Assembly (NCBI GenBank): GCA_030180135.1
Contig: CM058238.1
Coordinates: forward strand, 3,668,461-3,732,460
Reading direction: 5' to 3'
Length of the DNA stretch: 64,000 nucleotides
Source of the DNA: Orychophragmus violaceus
Lineage: Eukaryota; Streptophyta; Magnoliopsida; Brassicales; Brassicaceae
Shown: one piece after another, positions 24,800 through 34,500 of the stretch
Layout: the number at the start of each line of letters is the position of its first letter
Position numbering within the stretch: the stretch's first letter is position 1
The notes under the pieces: model-generated
Databases searched by the model: none
What the model was told of the DNA's origin: nothing
What the model saw: the letters and a program-made list of their open reading frames with translations, nothing else
Translations under genes and position numbers: made by a program

Positions 24800-25424
24800 T
24801 GCACGTCCCACAGATATGAAAGCCATGCAAGGTGTTAAACTCATACGAAAGCGTTGTAATAGTATTTGCTGATAGCCTGATCTCAGTAATCCTCGAAATC
24901 CCTCGCTATACCATATTAGCCATCTCCTGCAACGTCACTCTTGAAACGTTGCTAATCTTCTTATTCTTATCCTATACTATGCACACATGTATCATCTAAA
25001 TATTAAAAAAAAATACATTTTAGTATCCATGAAAACAACAAACGAGCCATTGTTTTTTGGTGGAAATAAACATGATTTCTACGTTGGCACTACATTTGTA
25101 AACCCTTTTTTCAAGATGCTACAAAACAATCGCGTATGGTTTTTTTATATTATGTTGAGTCGGTGCAATAAACTCTCGTTATTGTTATCGACTTTGGTGC
25201 AACCGAATAAAAATATTCTACTAACCTCCGGCGTCGTGATGCCCGGAGATAACTTTGGGCCACCTAAAAAACATAAATATCTCCGCCACTAAATTCCAAA
25301 TGCTCTTATGTTTAGCTCTAGAATGAACCAGGAAATATCGACACGGTATCGCACATGCACACCTTCCTTCTCCCAAACCGAAAAATATAAAATCATATAC
25401 AAATACGACACTATAGTTTTTTCA
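24800..25424. other. Intergenic, nothing recognised
   Basis: A frame of 101 codons at 24987-25292 has no family motif and biased composition. I do not call it a gene. Confidence 0.4.
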
Positions 25425-26488
25425 ATTTTTGTATAACGGTGGTAGAGATTTAAAAAAAAAAATTAAGTACAAAGACTAATTTTACAAAGTTTTATATTCA
25501 GATATGCGTTTAATTTTTTTTTTCAAATTTAAAATATAGACGATTTTTCTATCAATTACAAACCAGTAGATTATAACTACTTAGTTTATGGTAATATATA
25601 GTTTTAATAATAACTAGATTTTGATCCGCGCTAAAGAAACGCGGATATATTGTTCTTTATAAAAAATAATTTTTAAATCAATTTTTATATATAATTTATA
25701 TTTGTTAATTATTCAACACAATATTTTAATAACTGAATATTATGATAATTAAATGTTTAATTCACGAATGCATTGAATAAATTTTTTTATTGAAAATAAT
25801 TTATAATATTTTGTTTTTAATAAAACAGTTATTATAATAATTATGCAATATAGTATATTTTGTATTATATTGAATTAAAATATTTTTTTTTGAGAGTACA
25901 TCATGTACTCACATATGAAATTTATTTGCTTTTTATATTTTAATAATAAATTTATAATTTTATATAAATATAATTACATAAGAAGTCAAAATATTATAAT
26001 CTGTTAATTAAATATTTTGTATTGATTTAAGCTCGTTTTAATGTTTTATAATTTATTTGGTTAGTTCATCTTTTTAACATATATTCTAATAAACTAAAAT
26101 TTTTTTTAATATTTTTATAATCGAAACAAATTTATCTATTTTTCAACCTATTTTTTAGTGGTATAAATATTTTGAAAATTGATAAAATATCCGTCAAAAA
26201 TTACGATCGTAAAAACATCAACTGTAATATAACTCATCATATATTTCAATAATATAAATATTAAATATAGATTTAAATTTTTAATATAAATATTAAATAT
26301 AACGGTGGTAGAGATTTAAACGTTTTTTTAAGTACAAATACTAATTTTACGAAGTTTTATATTCAGATATGCGTTTAGATTTTTTTTCTTCTCAAATTTA
26401 AAATATATACGATTTTTCTATTAACTACAAACTAGTAGATTACAACTACTTAGTTTATGGTAATATATAGTTTTAATAATAATATAGA
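25425..26488 (-). mobile_element. Small Helitron in head-to-tail arrangement
   Basis: On the minus strand a Helitron 3' end lies at 25614: the hairpin arms CCGCG...CGCGG followed by TCAAAATCTAG and then T. The likely 5' end is TCTATATTATTATTAAAAC at 26488. Directly after the CTAG, the flank (25612 down to about 25425) repeats the element's own first ~190 bp, for example AAACTATATATTACCATAAA at both places. This is the layout of a tandem (head-to-tail) Helitron, with the second copy truncated. No coding capacity. Confidence 0.6.
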
Positions 26489-26641
26489 CTTATAGTTTTA
26501 AAATGTCGGTTCTAAAATTTAGAGAACTATAATATTCTATTATAAATTTTTAAAAGATTATTTTGATACAGTTTTTAAACTATAAAATTCATATAATATT
26601 TTATTATAAGTGGCTCAGTTTAACAAATGGTGGTCGCGTTA

Positions 26642-26864
26642 GGCCATGTACATCAATAAAACTCAACTTTGGGGTTTTTAAAACTTTTTTAATATATATA
26701 TATATATATTTTTTAACCGAAAAGAAAAAAAAGCAAAAAACAAAAAAAACGGTGCCTAAAAGAACTTGTTTAAGAACCCCTCTTACCTTTAGTCTCTTAC
26801 AAATAATATAATTTTATTCAAATTGCATAAGATATTGTGCCGAGATCCATTCATGTTTATGGCC
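26642..26864. mobile_element. Harbinger-like MITE, copy 3
   Basis: A 223-bp element with ends GGCCATGTACATCAAT and, inverted, GGCCATAAACATGAAT, flanked by TTA (26639-26641, 26865-26867). It ends about 120 bp upstream of the EIL start codon, so it lies in that gene's promoter or leader. Confidence 0.65.
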
Positions 26865-26987
26865 TTACATCTGTATATATGCTACGTACGGACGACAAGC
26901 TATATATATAAATATATATATATGATCATTAACTGTACTCCACGACTCAGAATTTTAATGGACTAAAAGAAAAAAAAAAAAAAAAAA

Positions 26988-28358
26988 ATGGTGGAAGTCG
27001 AAGAACTGGAACCACTTACTCCAACCGAAGACGAAGAAGAAATAAGCTATGATGACCTTAAACGACGCATGTGGAAAGACCAAATCCTCATGGAAAAGTT
27101 CAAGCAACAGAAACGACACAACAACGACGTTGTTTCATTGACAACGCACCAAGCCGAAGCTTCACGGCGCAAGAAGATGGCTCGGTCTCAAGACTCGGTG
27201 TTGAAGTACATGATGAAGATCATGGACGTGTGTAAAGCGAAAGGTTTTGTCTATGGAATCGTACCGGAAAAAGGTAAACCAATAACCGGTTCTTCCGATA
27301 GCTTAAGACGTTGGTGGAAAGAAACCGTTCAGTTCGACCAAACCGCTCCAAACGCCACCACTGATTACTTCACACTCGCGGCTGCTGCGGCAGAGCTAGT
27401 GGATAAGTCATCACCGTCGAGCTTATTGCACATGCTTCAGGAGCTACAAGACACGACTCTGGGGTCGTTATTATCGGCGTTGATGCAACACTGTGTGCCG
27501 CCACAACGGCGGTTTCCGTTAGAGAAAGGAATCGCGCCGCCGTGGTGGCCGACGGGGAATGAGATTTGGTGGGGACAACAAGGAGTGGCGGCTTCCGAGC
27601 ACGGTGTGCCACCGTATCGAAAACCGCACGATTTGAGGAAATCTTGGAAAGTTAGTGTTCTCGCGGCTGTGATTAAACACATGTCGCCGAATTTGGGGAG
27701 AGTGAGACGTCTCGCGAGACAATCGAAGTTCTTACAAGACAGAATGATGGCTAAAGAGACCGATACTTGGTCTCGTGTCTTAAACCAAGAAGAGGCTCTT
27801 CTCAATATTAAAGACCTCAAAATCTCGGAAGATCAAGATCAAGAACCGTCGAGTTCCAAGAGAAAAGGTGATTACATGGAACCGTCTAAGAGTGTTTACA
27901 CTTGCCAAAACTCTAGCTGTCCTAATAGTGATGTGAGTTATGGATTCGTGGACAAAAATTCGAGGACGGGACATGAGATCCAGTGTCTATACGGGTTGTC
28001 AACCAAAGAACCGAGTCAGAGCACGGGAGATGCAATCTCCCTGCTTGAAACGGTTCCTAGTATTGGTACTAATACGACTAGTGAAGATGATTACAGTGTG
28101 AGCTCCACCTACACCACAATGGATAGGCGAGATGATGATGATCATCAAAGGAACAATGTGAATTGGATGGATTATTTGTGGTTCGAGAGGATGCAGCACG
28201 AGTTAAATTGCTCTCGGAGATTCGAAGATGGTGATGATACTGCAATGGATTTGAAACAGTTCCCGGAGTCTGATCAGTCTTACAATGTGAACCAGAGTAC
28301 TTTTTCGGTTTGGGATATGGGTTGTGAAGACAAAGACCTATATATGTTTGATTATTAA
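26988..28358 (+). CDS. EIL4: EIN3-like (EIL) transcription factor
   Basis: A single-exon gene of 456 residues, typical for the small EIL members. The EIN3 DNA-binding core is intact: the N-terminal basic helix ISYDDLKRRMWKDQILMEKF (about residue 19), KAKGFVYGIVPEKGKPITGS, SLRRWWKETVQFD, PLEKGIAPPWWPTGNEIWWG, PYRKPHDLRKSWKVSVLAAV, and ending HMSPNLGRVRRLARQSKFLQ around residue 250. The C-terminal 170 residues are Ser/Asp-rich and not conserved. EIL proteins are nuclear factors related to EIN3, the ethylene-response regulator; the role of this subgroup is little known. The position between the At5g10110-like and Ole e 1-like genes matches At5g10120 (EIL4). An A-run of more than 15 bases directly precedes the start codon. 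Confidence 0.95.
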   Translation: MVEVEELEPLTPTEDEEEISYDDLKRRMWKDQILMEKFKQQKRHNNDVVSLTTHQAEASRRKKMARSQDSVLKYMMKIMDVCKAKGFVYGIVPEKGKPITGSSDSLRRWWKETVQFDQTAPNATTDYFTLAAAAAELVDKSSPSSLLHMLQELQDTTLGSLLSALMQHCVPPQRRFPLEKGIAPPWWPTGNEIWWGQQGVAASEHGVPPYRKPHDLRKSWKVSVLAAVIKHMSPNLGRVRRLARQSKFLQDRMMAKETDTWSRVLNQEEALLNIKDLKISEDQDQEPSSSKRKGDYMEPSKSVYTCQNSSCPNSDVSYGFVDKNSRTGHEIQCLYGLSTKEPSQSTGDAISLLETVPSIGTNTTSEDDYSVSSTYTTMDRRDDDDHQRNNVNWMDYLWFERMQHELNCSRRFEDGDDTAMDLKQFPESDQSYNVNQSTFSVWDMGCEDKDLYMFDY

Positions 28359-28359
28359 T

Positions 28360-28628
28360 CAACCCTTGTCACTAGAGATTAAATCTCTATGCAATAATAT
28401 GCTCTACATGTAAGTCAGAACATTTCTGCTCTTGTACTCTCTAGTTTCCTAAGTAATACTAATATTTTTTTAATTATTACTAGAATGATCATCATCACTA
28501 GGTCAACAACAATTTTGCCTTTCTCCCACTGATACCAATTAGATTTGAGTTATAAACATATATTATTCTTAAAACATTTTATTGGTGGTTTTATATGTTT
28601 AACAAATGTTTTGAAGAAACATAAATCG
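28360..28628. other. EIL 3' flank
   Basis: AT-rich sequence downstream of the EIL stop, presumably its 3' untranslated region and end signals (AATAATATGC near 28395). Nothing else seen. Confidence 0.4.
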
Positions 28629-28646
28629 TAGTATTATCTAATTCTT

Positions 28647-29150
28647 TTTTTTTTAACACTTTTCATTTTATTAATTCTGATTTGTAACCGATTACAATAC
28701 AGAAGAAGTTCTACAAATAAGATACAAGAGAAATTAATGGTCTTTCCACGCGACAAAAGGCAATACAATAAAGACACATTAGCGATACAAACCCGGTCGT
28801 TTTCCAAGACATTTGTAAAACTTTAGATGTTCTATACCCACAATAGCAAATGGACTTTTAAAAACTTTTATAAAACACATAAATAGATCTTATAATTTAG
28901 GAAGATCCTTTTTCTTCAGATGTTTTTGACAAATTTTTCCATGTTAGCTTCCTCCAAAGCTATCGATGAAAAAGCTTGCCCATCAGAATTCAAACCAGAT
29001 GAGTAACCACACCACACTTGAAAGCGTTTTCAGTAGAACGAAAGAGTAAACAATCAAACAAAGGATAAAATTCTAAATGTCGTCTAGTGAAAACAGAAAT
29101 CGAAGGATTATGAACAAGCCACACCGAAGATCAAAAAGATCCGGACTTTC
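28647..29150 (-). mobile_element. 5'-truncated retrocopy with target duplication
   Basis: A 504-bp insertion flanked by the 18-bp perfect duplication TAGTATTATCTAATTCTT (28629-28646 and 29151-29168). It reads on the minus strand and ends in GTTAAAAAAAAA. In that sense one frame ends FSSIALEEANMEKFVKNI before a stop and about 300 bp of 3' untranslated-like sequence. It is the 3' end of a LINE or a processed mRNA; the source is not identified. Confidence 0.7.
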
Positions 29151-29358
29151 TAGTATTATCTAATTCTTAACAATTTTTTTGAAGAAGCAAAAGAGAAGTA
29201 ATTAAGATTGCAAATACTTTATTTTATTTTTTCTTATAGATGTCTAAATAGTCTCACAGATTTAGAGACTCAACAAGCACATTACGCATATAGATAAAAA
29301 AGATGCTCTAAATCAACTTCTTGCTTTTGTTTCAAGAACATAAGGTGAGTCAAATGAC

Positions 29359-30201
29359 TCAAATATCCCGGTAATCACCGTCCGCGAGGTAGTGTTTGCG
29401 GAGAGCAGCACAACCACGGAGCGGTTGGTCCCGGAAGAAGCCCATGGCGTTAGCGAAGTGGCGAGTAGAGGCGGCACCGTTTGAACGTGTGAGGATTACG
29501 GTGGCAGTGCTACGACCAGGATCAGGCACTTGGCAGTCGGAGATAGGACTTTTGACGAGCTCCGCCAGACATTGCTGGTCCTGACGGTCTCCTTTGACGG
29601 CGACTTTGTATTGTCCTCCTCTCCCCGTCACCGCCTTACCGACCACCTCCTTTTTCAATGTCACTCTGTCTTTGCACACTATTCTCACTTCCGCCCCTAT
29701 ATATTATTCAAATAAACCACCTAAATATTCAAATTTTTATGTGTGTGTAACATTGTAACATACAGCTCAAATTTTGAGCGAGGACTCGAAAATATATGAT
29801 TGGGAGAAAAGGAAAAAGAGTTCACAACTAGAAGAAAATATAATCGTTAAGTCTCAATTTTAAATGACATTCTATATATTTACGTTTGCGTTTAAAAAGT
29901 TCCACATCTATTTTTTTTTTTTCATATGATATTTGTATAAAATGTAAAATGCAATATTAATGTCATTCTACATGTTACTGACCAGATCCAAATTATTAAT
30001 TACACTGAGGAGAACGAGTATGAAAATATACGTACCAGTGATATATTTGGTGGCGATTGTCTCAAATCCAAAGCGGCAAGTGTCACAGTAAACACATCCT
30101 TCGATATGAAATGGCGTTCCAACCGCGATGGCCGCAAGTGGCAGTAGCGAAACGCACATCATAGCGATCAGAAGTACAGATGATCGTCTATCCATCTCCA
30201 T
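29359..30201 (-). CDS. Pollen Ole e 1 / extensin-like secreted protein
   Basis: Two exons, 30036-30201 and 29359-29696, give 167 residues. I use the ATG at 30201 (MEMDRRSS); the one at 30195 (MDRRSS) is equally possible. A hydrophobic signal peptide (VLLIAMMCVSLLPLAAIAV) precedes the mature domain. The Ole e 1 signature is clear: GTPFHIEGCVYCDTCRFGFE, a conserved Cys pattern, YKVAVKGDRQDQQCLAELVK and PDPGRSTATVILTRSNGAA. The protein is predicted to be secreted to the apoplast or cell wall, as for this family; its molecular function is not established. It sits between EIL and FLC exactly as At5g10130 does. The intron is GT-AG and phase is kept. Confidence 0.93.
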
Positions 30202-30209
30202 AAACAACT

Positions 30210-30600
30210 AAGAATGATACTACAAATTTTGGAAATTGTTGTTTTTGAAGGGTTTACAAACTACGTATTATATATAAGAAGGAAACTGAAAGGCACATGT
30301 AGTAAAGGTGTGAGTGTATCGCATCTCGTGCAAATTAATTAAAAGCTTACTTAGTGTCGGCTAGATCCACTTGCGGCTGCTCCTCCGCCGTCCACGGTGA
30401 TTGAGTTTGTGTTGCCTCCTCCACAAGTCAACTCATTGTTAATTCTAGTCTACGTTAATTCTAGTCCACTGTGGTGTGGTGTCTAATACTCTTGATCTAA
30501 ATTAAATACAGTTCTGACTTTTCTCAGTGGCTTATAATAACAGGAAAAACGTTGGTACTTGGAAGGTGAAAGTGACTGTTGTAGGATTGTGAAAACCTAA
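30210..30600. promoter_or_regulatory. Upstream region of the Ole e 1-like gene
   Basis: A TATA-like stretch (TATATATAATACG on the minus strand, about 30262-30275) precedes the minus-strand gene. No repeat is obvious. Confidence 0.35.
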
Positions 30601-30619
30601 AAAATATATAAAAAATTGG

Positions 30620-30830
30620 GTTTGTGAAGGATCGGTGGAGGATAGGTCCTTAGATAAGAACCAATTGTGGCACGAATTCATAGGATTTTCCCGACGTGAC
30701 CACTTCTAATTGGAAACTTATTATTTTTTTTTTTTTTTTCCAACTTTCAGAAAAAAATAATTATTAAAAAACCCTTAAGGACCCCAAAGGGGGGTCTCGC
30801 CGTTGTTCTTGCTCTTGCTCTAATAGAATA
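30620..30830. mobile_element. Harbinger-like MITE remnant, copy 4
   Basis: The right end CTTGCTCTTGCTC followed by TAA (30831-30833), plus internal GGTCCTTAGATAAGAACC and AAGGACCCCAAAGGGGGGTC, match this window's MITE family. The left end is unclear. It lies downstream of FLC, between FLC and the Ole e 1-like gene. Confidence 0.5.
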
Positions 30831-30889
30831 TACTGGACGAGGTCCTTCTTGTCCAAAGACGGTCGGTCACATCAACAGCAATTAATCTT

Positions 30890-31010
30890 CCAAACTAGAC
30901 CTATTGGGCCCGAATATGACCGACGTGGGCCCGTAGAGACCCATGACAGCCATTACGCGTCTTAAATAAGAAGGCTCTCTTCTCTTTGCCGCAGCGTTCA
31001 CTTTTGCTGT
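30890..31010 (+). promoter_or_regulatory. Candidate FLC antisense (COOLAIR-type) promoter
   Basis: Downstream of FLC, on the strand antisense to it, two TGGGCC (site II) motifs at 30905-30910 and 30926-30931 are followed by CTTAAATAAG at 30961 and a pyrimidine-rich CTCTCTTCTCTTTGC stretch. In A. thaliana the COOLAIR antisense RNAs start just beyond the FLC poly(A) site. The location fits; the promoter call itself is inference. Confidence 0.35.
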
Positions 31011-31539
31011 ATGTTGAGTTTATGGTTTAAGCTGCCGGTAAAAATGGCGTCTAGTTTTCATCAAGGATGTAGAAGAACTTTAATTCCCAGCGTTTAATTA
31101 TCTCTCATCCACGTGTCATTTGCCTCGGTTTATGTGCTTTTTTTTTGACGCATCTTGCTGCGGCAGCGGCTACTAAAAGAACAGAGCCGAACAAAATAAT
31201 CTACGCACAGAAAAAACCAGTGTGTGCCCACGTCTCCATTGCATAGTAAGGCGCAGGCTTCTTCACCGTGAGCAAACACAAGTTTGGACAGAACAGATGG
31301 ACACACAAACAAGCTCGACGTAGTTCTGATCTCCCGACAAAGGTACAAAGATTCAAAGTGTCTTACACAGATTTTCTATTTTACATACAAATCTCTAAAT
31401 AGTTTCACATCCAAACCGGAGAAAGTATTAAGATTATACAACGTACACCCTTTACAAAGGGATATAATTACATACACATCTTGTTTTTTTTTTAAATTAT
31501 ATATGTTTTGGATTTTATTCAATCGTCAAATAAAGGTGG

Positions 31540-34500
31540 CTAATTAAGCAGTGGGAGAGTTACCGGGAGATTGATGTCGGAGATTTGTCCAGGTGACATC
31601 TCCATATGATCAACTTCAGCTCTCACATGATTATTTTTCTCCATCTGTAACATAATTATATATTAGGTCAAAACCACTATTCACTTATCTCTCTACCTTT
31701 GTCTTTCTATATTTATTAATCACCCAAGGGAAACTCTTGCTATACCACAAGTTCAAACTGATAACCAATTAGGAATCTTGATTTCATAACTTGTGTTCCT
31801 AACTTTTGAGCTTTTAGTTTAAGTTTGCAAGCAGATCATGTATCTTCCCTTTTTTCCGACTGTATAATTTACCCTTATAGCCGATTGGCACTTGAAACTT
31901 GAACTGTGCCAATCGGATTCAAACCTAAACCCTAACATATCTTAAACTAAACCAGAACCTATTGTGTCCAACAGCCTGAAAAACAGATAATCATTTGGTA
32001 AAATGATATATTAATATTGTAACTCACTACTGTCAAAGAGTATATATATAGAAAATTACTTAGGTAATCATCATGAATCTACAATGTTCATTACCTTTTT
32101 TGTGGAGTCAGAATACTAACTTTTTATATGTACAAAACCGAACCAAAATTTCCCCCAACTTCAAACCAGACCGAAGCAAATTTTCAATTCTTACTCGGTA
32201 ATATCCTCACCAACCTGAATAAACCAAATCTAACAAACAAACAAAATGCGCTAATCTTAGGATTTTTTTTCTAGTTACAAGACAGGGAACTGACTAGTAC
32301 TAAGATTGTGTATCTACGTCCATGTACATGTGCCCGATGTTCTTATTAACTTATTAATATTTTCAGGAAATATAACTTAGTTACCTGGCTAGCCAAAACC
32401 TGGTTCTCCTCTTTCAGCAATTTTTCCTGTTTTAAAGATCAACACATCAAATTTCCCACATAAAGTTTCTAAACCTATATAACTTCAGATTTTTTAATTC
32501 AAAATATTCTCATGATCCTGAAAAGACCAAGTTGCATTGTGAATAAGTTTGATATAGACTTGCGACCTCGTGAAGAAGACTTGGAGAAACAAACACAACA
32601 CACACGAGAATATATAAAGTGCTATAAATTTGGAAGCATATATCTAACCTTTTCTTTAAGGTTCTCAACAAGCTTCAACATTAGTTCTGTCTGCAACAAA
32701 ATAATTAAATATCAGCACAAGGCGGTTGTCCTCGACAAACAAAGTACGAAAAGAGAAGACACTATGGCAGCAATGTACCTTCCTAGCTCTAGTTACGGAG
32801 AGAGCGTTCTCAAGGTGTTCCTCCAGCTGAACGAGGGAATCGACAGTTACATTTGATTCCACAAGCTTTCTGCATATATTCATAGATTGACAAGAAACCC
32901 TAATTCCATTGTGATCAAAGGAGGGAAAAAAAAGACTTAGTTAGTACTAAGTTACTAACCGTTCCACAAGTTCCAGTAGCTCATGGTGTGAACCACAGTT
33001 CAGAGCTTTTGACTGACGATCCTGTCATGGAGAGAAGAGGCAGCAAAGGATGATGGAATTGAGAGTTTGGTTATGTATGTGGATCCACCACCTCATATAT
33101 AGGAATCAATAAGGAACTAACAGATAACACATGGATTAATAAGGCAATTCCTAAAACTAGATCTCCGCAGTTTTAAGGTTCCTACTCACCCGCTATCAAA
33201 CAACTAGCCCAAAAGGAGCATCATTCTCTCCATAACCAATCTGATGAAACTTGAAAACAACCTTGATAACTACAGCTCTAAAATAGCAGTTATATGTGCT
33301 AATGCGTGAGTCAATGCCCAGAAACTGCAAGCTGAAACTCAAAGCTATGAATTCTGACACAGAGAAAAAAAAAACCAATGCTATATGACTTAGCACTGAT
33401 CAGTATAGAACTCTCTAGGCCTTTAGTAAATTTAATACTAAAAAATCTGCATCAGAGAAAAGATTAACGTTAGTATTACCAAGGCTTCAAGATCCTCAGC
33501 ATGTTGTTTTCCATATCGATCAAGGATCTTGACCAGGCTGAAGAGAAGACAAAAAAAAAAAAAAAAAATCAAAATATATTAGGATCAAAACTACCAGCTA
33601 ACCTTGAAAGCAGCACAGCAAACTATGAAAGTGTATAGGGCATCAGACGAGACAATTAGAGACAAAAGTTAATTATCACATATAAACCACTAGTTTTCAT
33701 TAACATTCCAGAAAACTATAGTATTCATGTTTAAGCAGAAGCACATATTGTTTTCCACTTTTTATCTTTCACTTTAATGCTTTCTAAGCAAATATTATAA
33801 TGACCATATGATCTTTTAATCTATTCATGGAAAAAAAAAAGAACTCTAAAAAAGAACTCTAAAAAAGAACTCTAAAAAAGAACTCTAATATTTTACCGCG
33901 AATTGCTCGAAATTTGATTATCCCATGAATCTTGTGGCTTTACAAGTGTTTATTGTAAACTTAGATAGAATGAAAAGGAAATTCTCACCCAAGGAAAAAT
34001 TGTAATAGAATAAAAGACGGCACAAGTTATCCTTTTACCTATTAATTCATTCCTACCACTAGCTTTGATTCACTTTAATGTGAAACTAACTAAGGTGTAG
34101 TATATATACATAGAAACCCTAATCTCAAAGTCAACACATCTTCTAATTAAGGCCCCAATTGTTTCTTTCCTGCACTCGTTTGTGCTTCGATATTGTAGTA
34201 ATTATAAAATTAGCTAGAACATGGAAACGCAACCGCAAATGTATATGCAAACAAACTACTAAGGCATAAAAGCTTATATAGCTGGATATATAATCCATAG
34301 AAGGGAACCGTTGAAACAGACAAAATTAGACCAGAAAATTATGTGACCTTATAAAATCCAAGCAAATTTGACAAAAGTTCCACTCATTCACTTATAAAAG
34401 TTTCGCGTTGAGAGATTTCAATTCCACCGTGAAGTTAAGCTCATTGCAACAAATCAAGGATGCCCAAATGAGTTATTGAGTAACTAAGGGTCAAATTCCA

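Noticed and set aside
23651..24872. Frames of 87-141 codons with Ser/Arg/Leu-rich composition
   Set aside because: They lie inside retroposon B between target duplications and have no domain; overlapping frames on the same strand point to GC-rich composition.
33841..33888. CRISPR-like or other spaced array
   Set aside because: It is a 13-bp head-to-tail microsatellite without spacers, in a plant intron.
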